64,000 bases of DNA. It comes from Karalla daura (lineage: Eukaryota > Chordata > Actinopteri > Chaetodontiformes > Leiognathidae). Below the pieces are notes generated by a model that saw only the letters and a list, made by a program, of their open reading frames with translations, had not been told where the DNA came from and did not search any database. Position numbers and translations under genes: made by a program. Positions within the stretch are counted from its first letter, which is position 1, and each line of letters opens with the position of its first letter. Positions 38,851 to 56,214 of the stretch are shown here, piece after piece. The stretch lies in NCBI GenBank assembly GCA_029224185.1, contig CM055207.1, positions 11,697,693 to 11,761,692 on the forward strand, read 5' to 3'.

Positions 38851-41800
38851 AGGCAGAGAACATTCCGGCACATGTATTCATTTCATCCCGCTGCTGAGTT
38901 TAATAACAGTTAATTAACTGTTCTCCGCTACCATGTCAAAGTGCCCCCATATTATATCTGATTTATTACACAAGGCATAAAAGCAGAACATTTTGATCCC
39001 ACTCTGTGCCTCTATATCTGAAAAATGGCCAGTTTTGGGCTGTGTGGTAAATCATGTCCTAAATGTTGCTCATGTAACAGGAGCGGTTTTGAGGGAGAGC
39101 AAAAGCATTCAAGGCTTCAACCAGTGACTCAAGAAATCCATCTTTATAGTCTAGGCAGCATGCGTATAACAACCATCATTAATTCCAGGCATATATGATT
39201 GAATCTCACTGGAGAGGGGCTCGTACAAGTGTAACAATGTTTAGATTCAAATCATGCAACATGCTACAGAGCACTCAAGACCCCCACGCAAGCCAGTCAC
39301 AGGTTTCAAGCAAACCTCCTCCCCTCTGCATAAACATTGAGCTTTGCAGGGAGCTCTGCAGATAAACAAACCACTCTTCCTACAAGCAGGCGGTCAGGAA
39401 TAATGTTGCTCCTCAATATCACACGGTACATGCAATTCCCACATGAAACCTTGCACATTGCACAATGACAGGACAGCATGCCACCAGACGCTACGAAATA
39501 CAAATAGTCTGAGCACAGACTCGAACCAACATCAAAATCTACTTGATGTGGGCGCAGCTGAGGGGATGCAGCAGGGTAAGGCTGCTGCCGCCGGAGCTCA
39601 AAGCACCTCTGTGTGATCTGCAGCTCTGAACAGAGTGGACTCTCATTGTGCTGAGAGGCTCCGCGGGGAGAGAGGAGCCGGTGAGTCACCGCCACTCTGC
39701 TCTTTGTTGCTGACTGGGCAGGTCAACCTTGTGCTCCGAGAGCGTTTGATACGGCCGGGAGATTCTCTATTCACAGCCACAGCACAGGAAGCCAGCAACA
39801 TAAAGGTCTTATTATTACTTAGTCTACTGGAATGGTTGAAAAGAAACAAAAAAGGCACAAAGTGTAAAATGCACCACAGCTCGATTAGGATTTTAAGTGA
39901 ATATGCTAAGAATTAAATGCAAACTTTAAAACAAAAAAAGGTAGGTCTCTATCCAAGTTCCATAAAAGGCAGAGTGTTCAAGAAAACTGGAGCTGCCCTG
40001 GTCTATTTGAGTCCCCACCACATACCAGAAGCATCTCTGCTGCTGTAATTTTGTGACTACCACAAGGAAAAAGAGGAAGCAACAAAACCAATCCAAACTG
40101 CAAGAGTCTCCTAGGATGTGAAATCTTACGTGTGAGACGTGGAGCGCTCTGAGCTTCGAGATCCCTTTCTCTGCTGCTTGTTTGCCGCCATGGTCCACAG
40201 GAGTGTGAGAACTTGGCATCACATTTAAAAAGAAATCTTCCTCTTTTGGATGCCTCTTGTCCACCACCCCCAAGTCGCATGGGAAACACCCCTCGCGCAG
40301 GCTCAAAGTGCCCGGCTGCTTGGCATTGGCCAGAAACTACAGGAGCTCAGACTACGTCCTGCTCGGCCCCCGTCCGGTCTCCTAAATGCTGCTGGGGAGC
40401 AGAGTCAGGCAAGGAGTCTCAAGTCTCTACGGAGGGGACCGGGGGGAAGTGGTGGTACATCTGGCAGCCAGATGGCCAAAGTTCAGCTGCCTTTCACAGG
40501 GAGAGGCACAGAGACGATACAGTCCACTCCTACACCGTACAGCAACACGCTGGGATGATAACTCACCCGATCGGACTATGTAGAAGTCACTTATCAAGAA
40601 CAAAAACCACTGAACATTTCCTGGCAGCGGCTTATCAAGCGTTGAGGGCGACAGGACGACCTTTTGGTATTGTTTGAAGCTGTAAATTCAAGATCCTTGG
40701 TTTAAGACTGATGTCGCAAGGAGCTCCAGGAACTTGTGGTGGTCACTAGCTTCAGAGTTTAATAGACTAAACAGATGATTATGCTCTGTCTATTTCTCAG
40801 TATTAAAGTGGCAGTGAAGCTGCTTTGCTGCTGTTGCAATTTGTCAAACTCTTATCCAAATTTAGCACCGACTTTGGCAGAAATTCCAGAAAGTCTGCTG
40901 TCACTATCATCAGTCTCTAAGAACTAGTGCATTAAGATAACACATTTGGGGCACTAATTTTTCAGCCAGGTCCGACTAAGGCAATGCAGGAGAAGATGAC
41001 ATAATCAAAACAGAGTCAGCCAAACCTCAACTGGACAAAAACCACTGGTCTAATCGCATCTGACACAAAAGTGACATGGAAAAAAGCATGACGCATTTAT
41101 ATTAGTTCCATTTATTAATCCTAATCGTTCCACACGTTTTCCGTCTCCATATTGTAGCAAAACCTTCTTATGGTCTTTTTTTTTTTTACTTCAATTTCCA
41201 CATGGAGTGGAAAATCTATATACAAGGTATTTATGCACCATGAATATATGTCTGTTGATTTTTCTGTAAATATCTTTTAAAAATATTTTAATAGATTTAA
41301 AAAATGTATTTTTAGAGAATCTATCATAGGATGCTTGGTTAGGGAAAGGACATAGGGTGATGTATGCTGTACAGCTCATAGAGGCATTTTGAGATGGGAT
41401 GTGACAGATAAATATTACTTGACCAGACTTGAAAAAAAATGCCAATGAAAATAAAATGTTGCATCTGTGGTGCAATATCAAAAAAAATGAAGTTTAGGTA
41501 CAAAATGAGACATAAGAGATAAACATTGCATAACAAAATGTCTTTCTCTGTCTGTTGAAACAGCCCAGAGCTTTGCATTCTTCACAGTAAAGAGCATTAC
41601 ATTGCAAACCTTTTTCGATCTCTGTCACTTTAAGGACATTTAATCAGTAGGTTTCGTTCACCCTCTACCACAGTCATGCATGATAATATGCATGTTCCTA
41701 TGCAGCTCAGTGGAAGGCTATAAAACACTCAAACAACAGATCCTGACACTATCCTCATCCGCACGAGAACTTCCTATATTTTCTCCCATGTGCTGTTGTT

Positions 41801-44377
41801 ATTTGCACAGCACTCGGCGAGCCAAAATGAAACTTCCTCACAGCGGCTTCGCTTTTACAGGCCACTGAGATTATTAAAGCCGTGGCATGCGCAGCAGCTT
41901 GCTCACGGACACAACAAAAACCCTCCTCTGTCCTACCTTCCAGCCTGTCACCCCTGATCCAAAACCATGGCGTGTTTGCGACCATACGGAAGTTGCTGCT
42001 ACACGCACGCCGAGCTCGTCAGGCGCACTGATTTCAGCCAGGGTAGGCCTGGCGGAGCAGGCGGGCAGCTGGGGCGGAGGCCTGAGTAGAAATAGCCCTC
42101 AGTCATAAACATCCTCCTGGAGATCCAATCAAGGCAACTCATCAGAGTGGCTGTTTATGCCACATGTCGACCAGAGTGGTGTCATACCACTCGCAAGCCA
42201 ATAAAACCACAAGACAAACTCGGATTTCCTCTACCGTGACGTGGGGCAACAGCATAATAAAGCAAGTGACCAAACATAGAGGGGACAATTCTGAGTTGAC
42301 CTACAAGCGCCAGCCAGCCGCTGAATGGAGGAATCAGAGGTAACGATGTTTGAAAAACACTGATTGCGCAGTGAGAATAAGGCCATGGAAACTGGAACCT
42401 CCTGCCAGCCGAGTGGCATTGCTCCATTCAGGGCAACCCCATTTAAATTCAGCCAGTGTCCCAACTTCGCTGTAGCAACGTCTTCAGACAAAAGAGCCTG
42501 AGCGCAGACAGGAAGGAGTGTGCAGCTGCAGGATGCATCTGTTGCTGGCCCCGAGGAAGGATGCAGAGCGCTCTTCATTCACAAGAGATGCAGGGGTTCA
42601 AGAGAGATGGGTATCATGCTGCAGTGCTTTGGGGAGATCTTTCAACACGACTTCCCATTTCAAGATGGAGAAAGGAGCCACGAGTGTCGGGAAAGAAACA
42701 GTGAGTCGGAATTCAATGCAACTCGCTTTCTTGGCAACGTTGCTCATCTCATTCAAGGAGCCTGGGCATTCCTGGTCTCCACGGAGGCCACTCGTTCAGT
42801 CTGCCAATGTTAAGCTGAGAGCTGCTGGCTGCACACAACCACACAAAAACAACACACTCATGCGAATATAGCATCTTTTCAAGGCCATGCCACATTTATC
42901 CTCATACTTTCGGAAACAACAACGCATGCAGGAGAGTGCAAAAGACTGTTGAGCCATACTCAGAAAACTAATTTAGTCGCTCGGATGTTAGTCTTATTTA
43001 TGACAATGACACATTGTCTCTCAGTCTCTCACTCATCACAGGAGACCAATGCACCCCTGTCACACCTCCCTCCCCTGCAGAGGAAGTGTAAGCACACCTT
43101 GACAGGAAATGCTTACTTGTACTCTCTGAAACTTCCTCCCTGCAGCTGTACACATATTTCACCAATGAGGTGAAGGGTTACATGCAGGCGTGATTCCACA
43201 GGACATTGCTAGTTCCTCAACCAAATATCAGTGCAGCGCGGAAATGAGCTCAGCGCTTCCTCTGCAGAAATCTTTTTCTTTTTCACACCCCCCTCTGCCC
43301 CTCCCGGAACGCTCCAAAAGCCTCATTGTGAGTTTGTGTCAACTCACAGCTCTGATGTTTGTTTTTGTCCAAAATGAAATCGTCCAGAAGCCTGTTCACA
43401 AGGTTCCTGTGGCAAAGAAAAAGGAAGCCGGTGCGATGCATTGTTCAGCGCCGCAGCTTCCAAATCTAATCTAACTGCTGCAAATAGTTCGCGCTGCGAG
43501 ATGAAGTCGAGATAAAGAGCACAAACTGGCTGTTACTTAAAGACTTAAAGCACCATTTCCTCAGTCAAAGACGGATCTGCTGGGAGTCCAACAGACTGTG
43601 GGTCTGAAGAGAAAACAGCATAAATCACATGGAAGACCTTGTGCATTCTTGCTTTCATCACAGCCTGACACTGAGCTGCTAAAAAGGGGTGTGCAAATCT
43701 ATTTTTAAAACCCTGCCTGTAATTTATTTCAATTTAAGATGGCACTGTTTTTCCCCCTATGATTTTCAGACTGCAGCAATGTGGCTTCCACCTCTCTCTA
43801 GACCACAGCGTCCGACCACGATATTCTGTCAGCACCACCAGCGAGACTGACAGCAGCTCTGCTTGTCAAAACCTCAGCAAACCTTGCCAACAGACACGTC
43901 CTGACACCAGTTTGTTAACACATTTCACTTCGGCTCACCGCTTATGATGAAAACGGTAAACTTGCACTTGCGCAAGCACATCCTGATGTTGCAGTTGCTT
44001 TTTTTTTTCTCCTAAGTTGGCGTGTCAGAGTCCTGTTGAGCAGGACAAGGCGCTGGTCCTATGCTGGAGGAATGAGAGCTCATAAACACTTCCGAGAAGA
44101 GACTACAGGCATCACATGTCATGGGGAACATAATACATGTGGCTATGTGCATTCAAACATGGGAGTAGAGATTCACAGCGATAGCATTTAACTCAGTCCT
44201 GAATTAAAATAATGTGTCAGCTTAACCTGAAATCTCTGTTAATTTCTTTTTTTTGTTTTAAATCATGCCTGTCACGCTTGTTGTGATTCTTCGCACACAT
44301 CCTGCGAGTCAACCACACACCTGCAACGGGGGCTCGAGTATCACAACACGGAGAACTTAAAAGTGCCACAACTATAC

Positions 44378-44423
44378 CTGACATTCAGCTGAGGAGTCCA
44401 CCATCCAAGAGGTGCTTGAGTCT
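44378..44423 (-). other. pald1: candidate pald1 5' UTR exon
   Basis: On the minus strand a strong pyrimidine run and acceptor (ctttgctctcttcag) precede 46 nt that end TCAG|gtatag. The site lies in the expected 5' leader region. No protein evidence is possible; it may be coincidence. Confidence 0.25.
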
Positions 44424-44730
44424 CTGAAGAGAGCAAAGGGGGTGGATAAAAAAAAGAAAAAAAGGAGAATAGGCAGAAAATAGTGGGTTAAAAATAACCA
44501 AAATGACAGCTCTCCAGCAGGCAGCAGCACCAATCTCAGTCAGACATCCTCGCTGGCATCTCCCTCCGTGTGTGTGTCTCTCTCTCTCTCTGATCTGTGA
44601 GACAATCTGTCGCTGCCCACTGATCGCACTACTGCAGGCGATGGTCTTGCATCATTAAGGCGTCCTTATAAGCGAGTCAGTGAAGGTGTCCTTCAGTGAG
44701 GACAGATCCCAGACAGGCACTCAGCAGAAC

Positions 44731-44775
44731 CGGGGAGGAGGAGGTGGAGGAGGAGGAGGAGGAGGAGGGGAGGGG
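44731..44775. repeat. (GGA)n tract
   Basis: About 13 GGA-type triplets with one GGT, then a run of G. It lies in the inferred 5' UTR intron of pald1. Confidence 0.95.
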
Positions 44776-47700
44776 GCTGCACAACTATCCGTCTCCCTTT
44801 TGCTGGTTTTCTGTTCTTTATTTCTATGCATCTCCAGTGCGTGAGGTGCAAGGCAGCCTGCGCATGCTGGGATTTGTGTGTATGTGTGTGTGTGGGGATG
44901 TGTAAAGAGGATGTGGAGGCGGACCCTCTGTGGCTTACTCATCATTCACTCCACTGTCCAATCACTACCGGAGCCTCCTGGCAGCACAATGCCTCCCACA
45001 CATGGCAGACCTTTTACCAACAGCCTCAAACGCAGAAATGAAACCTTCACTTAATAAAGTCATAACAATCAGACAGAGCCGTTAACCCTCTCCCACACGA
45101 CGCCAGGCGTGATGACAGCCAGTCATAACTGCAGGTGGACGGCATCGTGTGAGCCTAATTCACTACGATGCTGTAATTACTCCATTCATTAGCAGTTGAC
45201 ACGTCCCAGGTTAAAGGCAAACAGGCTTACAGCTGGGCAAATACTCGGACTTAAGCTGGAGTTTCAGCTGCAAAGAAGCGGCTGTGTGCTCTACCTCTTG
45301 TGGTTGTAACCCTGAGGTCAGACCAGCTCATCTCAAACCCAGTGTCCCGTTTCATCCTGTGGGCTGTGCAGAGCAAGAACAAAGCCAGCAGAGCCTGGTG
45401 ATATAATACCTGCGCGGGCAGAGGCATTTCACCAGTGCTGATGAACACACCTGACAATAGCTACCACTCCACCATCAAACGTACCCTGAGTATGTTTCCT
45501 ACTGAAGTTACTGAAATCTACGGCCTGTCACAAGATCATGTCCACATTGAGATTATGTGCACACGAAGTGCGCGGTTTTTGCGTTATGGATGTAAAATCG
45601 ACAGTTGCCACACCTGTTCCTTCCTTCCTGCTGCGGCACCAGCCAAGACTGATGTTCTTGCGAAACGCTGAATGTGAAACCCGCCCAAGCCACGCAAGAG
45701 AAAAAAAAAAGGGGTTCACTCTAGTGAGTGAGCAATCATTGACGTGATTTGGTCTTTCTGACCCTGATTCCGTTGAGACTGGCATCAGATCATTGAGAAA
45801 CAAGGGGTTGCTGTACGTGTCATGAAGAGTCCATGAGAAATCAAGGTGTTAAAAGCATGACATATTCTGGTGCTCTCACAGCATAACTTCCGTCCATTTT
45901 TCCCCCCCAATAACGTGAAAAAGTAGATCACAGTTTGGACTGAGAGGATGTTCTGTGACAGAAGACGAAAACTTCCTCTCTGCTCAACGTCGCCTGTGGA
46001 AAAACAAGGAGCATACGGCTAACATCACCTGTCCAGTGGAACCTGGTATCTGTCTCAACCCTGCCACCAAAACGCCATTTTGCTTTAAATCGCATAACAG
46101 AGACAGGAAAGGAGGAGATGACACGGAAAATATTTCACATATGTCTAAGCCTCAGGTGAAATATGAGGACATTACCGGCAAATCTATTCTTTCCCTAGAA
46201 GTTCTAAATATGTCACCAGTGCTGGGACTCTTGGGAGGTGACATGACAAAGTACAGAGAAACAGAAATATGAAGCTTCATCTGAGACCAGTGATCAAATG
46301 TGACACCTTGTGGTTGAGATTATCCATTGCACTTGAGTGTGTGTAAGGGATTTCTTATCACTTAAGACACAGACGTTCATAATCTTATGGCAGCGACATC
46401 AAACTGGTGTTCGTATAGTGAAGTACTTACTATTTTAACAGCACTGAATGGGGATCGATGCAAGCAAGATATTTCAGATTGCCCCAACAAATCCTGCTTT
46501 ATTATGGGGTTTAATTTGTCGAAGCTACACTGTAGCCGAAGAAAATGCGAAACTAACTTTGGCCATGCATTTGGAATAACCCTGGAACTCATCATTTCTT
46601 AACATTAGAGTAATGACGAAAGTCAACAGACATCACCAACTTTACAGCGAGATCCAGGGGGAATTGTTTGCAGCATTTCTTTTCTGCCCTCCTTATCAAG
46701 ATCAACCCACGCATAAACGACTCAATCATTTATGATCCGGGTGTCCATTCATTGAGGAGTTTCATGCTCTCACTGGTGATTAATTGTGACGCCGGAGGTT
46801 TAATCGGCACTCTCGGTTTGTCAGGAACCAGTTTCTGTCTTCCACCCCCTCAAGGGGATATTGAGGGTAAAGTGATATGAACAGAAGAGACCGGGCCCAG
46901 CTGCATGGGCTCACTCAAACAAAGGCTGGGACTGCAGTACATCAAAGCCTGCATCATGTGCTTTGTCTTACTCTTCGACTTCCCAGACTTTGGATCACAA
47001 CTAATGGGAATAAAGAAGACATCTCGGGGCATCTTATGAATGCTGATCATTTGTTTGCGATGAAGAAAAGAACAATTTCGCACACAATTACCATCATGTT
47101 TCTAGGTCTTCTTCATTGTACCTTTTACTTTTACTATAGTGGAGATATATGCACATTCTGGTTAGATGTTACATTTTCTTAGCCTATACTTAAAGCAATA
47201 AAGTTTAATCCAATTTAATATAAGTCACAACACTAGTCCAAAATTGTCACTGAATTGCATTCATGAGAGGCTGAACTTTTGCAGACTACTTTTTTGCTGC
47301 CCATAAGCTAATGACATCATCACTTCTTGGCTATTACATAGTGTCCTTCAGTGAGGAGGCTTAAGAACATTAACAAATTTGCACCGATGGTGCACTGACT
47401 AGCTCGACATGGATGCCGACTACATCTCTCTGTCTACAGCGAAAACATGCAGTTACATTTAAGCTAAATTCATCTTTGTACTTTTTCTGGTTACACAAAA
47501 TACGTCCAAGCCAGCTTATTCAAAGTGACTTCCAAAGGAGAAAAAACATTTGACCTACATCAGAAAAGAGACCATAGTGTAACAATCACACTTCTCCACA
47601 TTCTGACTATCAAGGGATGGAAGGACAGAAGTGCGAGTACTTAGGCAAGTGCAGAGTTTAAGCATGAGTAAAGAGGAGATAGCAGTAGGAGAAGGGTGAG

Positions 47701-48179
47701 GAGAAGGTGAAGAGAAGGTGCAGCTGGTTTTAAAAGTCTTGCAATGTGTCTTTGATGAGTTGCAGATGCCGTTTTATGGCACCCATCCACTGCAGGCTGC
47801 ACAAACACAATGACTCAGACAACCCCGTGCATGAAAAATGAACGTTTTTCACCACAGTTTATCTTTGAGTGTGTTGGCCTGGTTGTTGGAGATTGCCCAG
47901 CTCTTTACCCATCACCAACCATGCACTGCAGCAGTGCAGCATGGACGGCATAGAGGCAGAGAGGTGGGGGGTGCAGAGCACATGTCCGCCCCAGAGAGCA
48001 CACAAACACCCCGCATCTAGTAAACTCTGCTAAACGCTGCAAACCCCTCACGATGCATGGGATGCACGGGCCAAACCCCCCTCCTGTAAGTGTTTGGGCT
48101 CCCCAGCATCCACAAAAGGCCAGTGGCGATCGCGTCCAGGCTACAACAACAAACAGCAGTAAACTTCACAGCGACTCAC

Positions 48180-48370
48180 CATTTCAGGGCGAAAAAGGCG
48201 TCGGAGCCTTCACGGAAACGGGTTTCAGAGCTGTGCGCGTCACCATGCGTTCACACCCCGGCGAAAATGCAGAAAAACGCGTGTGGATTCATTGATGTAT
48301 ATTTTTCGCTTCTTTCTCGGGTAAATTTACGAGGAAAAAGGAGTTTGCAGTGTGGAACCGCGCATGCGCA
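48180..48370 (-). promoter_or_regulatory. pald1: candidate pald1 promoter and noncoding exon 1
   Basis: A perfect NRF1 palindrome GCGCATGCGC sits at 48360-48369. About 190 nt downstream on the minus strand is a good donor, AAATG|gtgagt (exon end 48180). CpGs are locally frequent. Inferred to be the pald1 start region, divergent from the nodal promoter about 1.7 kb away. Confidence 0.4.
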
Positions 48371-50078
48371 GTTCTGCACTCTTTGCCCGTGCCCAACTCT
48401 TAATTATTCACATCTTAAAGCTTTGTTAAAAGGCTCTCCCCTGATTTTTTTTAACATTGTGTCATACAATAACGGTGTCGAAGCCTAGGAATAATGTTTA
48501 TAATGATTAGAAAAACAATATCATCAAAAGTAGTGCAAGCGGCCATCTATTCATACTCGTGACCATGGGAATCACTGTTAAGGTTGCAGTACATCGATTT
48601 TGTTGGGGTTTATTGTACTCGTTATTGTTGCTTTCGATTCAGTTGCTTTTGGTCTTGGTGGTGCTGCTGTTTTTGTTACTACTGTCGTCACTGCTCTTTC
48701 TCTACTTTCTACCAACTGCAACTAATTAAATTCATGAACTAAACAATATTAAGTGTTTTCCCCCATGCAATAGGTGAATACAATATTTGAAGAATAAAGG
48801 TATAGTGAACGATTCTCCAAGACAATAAACAATATAAACTCAGTATGCACAGTGTCTGCATATTTAAGTGAAGCTCAGGAAATATAAATGCCATAAAGAG
48901 AGATAAGGCGGCCATTTCCTGTTTCCTGGGCTAAATATTGAGTTTTCATTTAGTTTATCTTATTTGCTGGTGCATTTCTTTCTAATCTCACTGTGAATCT
49001 CTTATCTTAATGTCCCTGTGAACCCTGTGTGCATGCGCATACAAATCATATATCATTACCGAAAACTAACGTGCAGCACTGAACAAACCAGACAGATTAA
49101 TTATTTAACAGATGTTTAATAACACACACGAGGACTTCAACAGGACTACTATTCATTTTAACTTATTGATACAGCTGCTGCTTTCTTTGTACATACACCG
49201 TTCACAAGTTTGGCGCAATTTGCACACAAGATTTTTCACTCCACACATCTATTGCTACATCCTGGACATAGTCTTTTTTTAGCACCAGTGCACAAAAATC
49301 CTATGTGTTTTGCATTTGTATTTCTCTAAAAATTACTTTATTAGCTATCCCTCGTTGATATTTTGTGTCCTGTTGTTCTGTATAAGTGTGTTTTCAATGT
49401 ACTGGGTTGTTTCTTGTTTGCTGGGGGGAATTTACTGTGTTGTCACTTCAGTTGCTTGACAACGTCCAGACCAACTGAGTTAATATAGTTTGTCGTGTTT
49501 AGCTGACAAAAAGTGGCATCAATGCAGCTTTAGGCATTAAAGCAGTAATGTATATGAGACTGTCTTGCTAACCTTTGTAACGTTTCTATCATTGTTCTTA
49601 TATAAATGCAGCAGTTCGAGAAGTAAAAGTAACACCTTACTTGAGATAAAGTGCAAAATTTTCTTTTTTTTGCATTTTTAATATCGTATGCAAAGGTACA
49701 CAAAGGTACAGGAAGGGGTTGCACTCCTTTACAGATAATTGTCTATATAAAATCCTGATCAACTCTTATATGTTAATGTTTCCTTCAGCCCAGTATCTCC
49801 TCCCCATAGTCCATTCCAGACTGCATTACACTATGGGAAAGCCTAACAATTAGTGTTCGGCAAACAGCTGAAACAATTAATCCACGCATGGGGACTGCAG
49901 AACATGGTGCAAACACACAAAAAAAAGTTCCTGTAAACACGCACCCAGGCGCCTCATTACCACCTGAATGGATGATGAGCTGTCAGGTAACAAGTCTTGA
50001 GCACGTATGTCAATTTCCTTTAATGTTCTCAGCTACTTGTTAAACATGAAAGGGGGTGGGTAAAGGGGTTGCAGGCAC
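48371..50078. other. intergenic region between pald1 5' end and nodal promoter
   Basis: AT-rich, with no coding exon. It contains AATCCACG near 49878, one base off the FoxH1 consensus. It could hold upstream nodal enhancers, but nothing is decisive. Confidence 0.6.
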
Positions 50079-50086
50079 TATATAAG
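50079..50086 (+). promoter_or_regulatory. ndr2: TATA box of the nodal-related gene
   Basis: TATATAAG lies 49-56 nt upstream of the chosen ATG, implying a 5' UTR of only about 20-30 nt. It also excludes the in-frame ATG at 50069, which lies upstream of the TATA box. Confidence 0.75.
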
Positions 50087-50134
50087 ACACCCCTAATCTT
50101 CCCGGTAGAGGAATTTGTCATTTGTCATCCAAAC

Positions 50135-53924
<3,790 letters not shown>

Positions 53925-53986
53925 CAGCTGCAACCAGCACCGACTGCGACCTATCACCAACAAAAGATGACACTTAGCCAGAAGGA

Positions 53987-53992
53987 AATAAA
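53987..53992 (+). terminator. ndr2: candidate nodal polyadenylation signal AATAAA
   Basis: A canonical AATAAA 63 nt past the stop. A second, weaker ATTAAA lies near 54276, so the 3' UTR may be short or about 370 nt. Confidence 0.5.
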
Positions 53993-54940
53993 GCTCTTTG
54001 ATAATCGTCCCTATGCACTGAGAGACTGTAGCTGATCTATGTGCAGATGGGAATTTTAATTTGTGACATGAAATTTATCAAACATTGTTTGAAAAAGATG
54101 TGCTGAGGTACAAGCTTTCTGTGTGCGGTTGTCACCATCTTGTGTGCAGCTTTATTCCCCGTATCAGTTTCATCAATGTAAACATTAAATGACAATGTTG
54201 TTGAATATCCCAGCACTGTTTTTGTTGTACAGTACAACGTGTGTAACTGTAAATGAATGTATATTTATTGTAAATATTAAAAGAGTTGTATTTATGTACA
54301 TTTTACACATAGAAAGTGTACTTTGTTATGTTTTATCACATACTGGTAGGCCTATATACTCTCCTCTGCTATGTTTGGCACTGAAAGCTGAATATCCAAA
54401 CTACTGGTACCAGTTGCAAACTGATTGATGGGTGTTGTCATACTTGTTACTGGGTTAGTTTGATTTCCTACCATAAAGACAGCATACTTGCAAATATGAA
54501 ATAGAAAAGCACCGACACACCAAAAACAGGTGGACTCTTCTAGTTTTAGGGTATTTCAGTCCATTCACAGTGACTCATGGCAAAACTAGCTAGCCCTGCG
54601 CTGCATGGTGGAGGGATATCCAGCAAATACTGTAAGGTGCACAACAATGGTAAACTAAGTTCTATTCTTCTGAAGCCAGAAAGCTTATTGTATTCAAATC
54701 CTTTGAAAATACACTGACTAACCAGGAATTTTCCCAGTCATGACCATTACACTGGTCAAACTGGGAATAGTTGAACAGGAGGCAGAGGTGAGACAATGTT
54801 TAACTTCCTAATATCAGTCTCCTGGAAATATTTATTTTGAGAAATGCTGCATTCAGATTGCTATAAAACACATGTAAACTAGAGAAGTATATGTATGTGT
54901 GTGTTGGTAGATTGAGACGCAGTCTCAAGGCAAAGTAATG

Positions 54941-54970
54941 TTACTTTATTGTCCTCTGGAGGGGGATTTT
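54941..54970 (-). mobile_element. possible degenerate retrotransposon tail
   Basis: ttactttattgtcctctgga followed by gggggatttt resembles the same tail family as at 8.6 kb, with substitutions. Short, so uncertain. Confidence 0.3.
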
Positions 54971-55389
54971 CTCTGTCAAGTTGTTTAACTATGTCAGATG
55001 CCGGATGGCTACAACATTTTACAATTGAATGAAATCTAGACAGAAGTTAACATTTTTCAGCCTAAATCCTTCACCACTGTGAAAGATGTGTTCTCACCCT
55101 GTGGTCAAAAATTTCAGCATATGTCAGCGATCTAGTTTTTAACATGTTCTTGTTTTTATTGCTTACATACTGTAATTTATTGTTTCTAAGTCTGTTTATC
55201 AAGTGTTCTTATCTTTTTTTATTCTTAACAAATACAACACAATTTGGGGTTTCAAAATGTGCCTTACAAAGAAATTTACTCGACAAGAATGGAAATGTGA
55301 TAGAACAAATAAGAAATAAAATATGGTTAAGTAGTGAAATTATCCAATACAGCCGTGTGAAACGTTTTAATTCGGTGATGAAAATTCTT

Positions 55390-55748
55390 AAAGTGACTGC
55401 CTCGCGTGCGTTATTGAGCTGCGTCTGCGGCGTGAAAGCGCAGGGTTGATGCTCACGAATGGGCTGGTGAATGAGCTGCTAGCCGGCTTTTAGCTTGTAG
55501 CTCAGCTCTTAGCTTAGCACGTGCCTCGCCGTACAACTGTCGCTGGGAAACCACGACATTTACAACGTTCTTTTCACGCTCTCATGTCAGGTGTTTCTAC
55601 CGATTCTCTTAGTAATGTAGTAAAGCAGCGACTGTGAGGTGAAGTCCTCCTTCTCCGTGGCTAAAAATACACACCCACCAAATTAGACTGTGGCTTGCTA
55701 ACCATAGCAGCTGCCAGGGCTCTGACAGTAGCTTCTAGATTTTGGGGG
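55390..55748 (+). promoter_or_regulatory. lrrc20: candidate lrrc20 promoter and noncoding first exon
   Basis: A locally CpG-rich stretch (cgcgtgcg, gcgtctgcggcg) is followed by a strong donor GGGG|GTAAGT with exon end 55748. The first coding exon has an acceptor (cccccctttccatag) just upstream of its ATG, implying such an upstream noncoding exon. Confidence 0.4.
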
Positions 55749-56103
55749 GTAAGTGGCTTCTTGGCGTGGATTTTAATGAAATAATTGCGTACTTGATAAT
55801 AGCTCATATGGGTGTATATGCACGTGGTCAAGAGAGTGGAGCTATGGGCAGTGCAGAGTTGTTTTCATGTTTGCTTGGAGGAATTCCCTGTATGGGAACT
55901 TCAGTTTCTGGACAAAGTGTAGAACAAATGATACTCATATGTTACATACAGTTTGCTTCGTTAAACTGGCAAAAAGTAGCATGCAATGAATGTTTTGTCA
56001 TTGAAGTGATATATGAGTTAGTCCTTATTGTTTGTGCTGTCATGTAAATATGTTAATATAGCTGTGGAAGAAGTGATAGTCTTAAGTGAAAGTATCTATT
56101 TGT

Positions 56104-56130
56104 CTGTATGTATGTATGTATGTATGTATG

Positions 56131-56213
<83 letters not shown>

Positions 56214-56214
56214 A
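56104..56214 (+). repeat. (TGTA)n(TCTA)n microsatellite
   Basis: About 7 TGTA units pass into about 20 TCTA units. It lies in the inferred 5' UTR intron of lrrc20. Confidence 0.95.

Larger units (their letters stand above)
37755..48179 (-). other. pald1: noncoding 5' region of pald1, probably one or more 5' UTR introns
   Basis: No coding homology in 10.4 kb. It includes a teleost interspersed repeat (38470-38850), a (GGA)n tract (44731-44775), a candidate 5' UTR exon (44378-44423) and a candidate promoter-proximal donor at 48179. Human PALD1 also has a noncoding first exon, so most of this is inferred to be 5' UTR intron. Confidence 0.55.

Noticed and set aside
40131..40193. Minus-strand ATG in strong Kozak context (ACCATGG) followed by a short basic frame and a gtaaga donor, a possible alternative first coding exon of pald1
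   Set aside because: The peptide does not resemble any paladin N terminus I know, while the ATG at 37754 gives the conserved MGTTAS start. No second line of evidence.
50069..50134. Upstream in-frame ATG extending the nodal protein by 22 residues
   Set aside because: It lies 5' of the TATA box, so it should not be in the mRNA, and the extension would bury the signal peptide.
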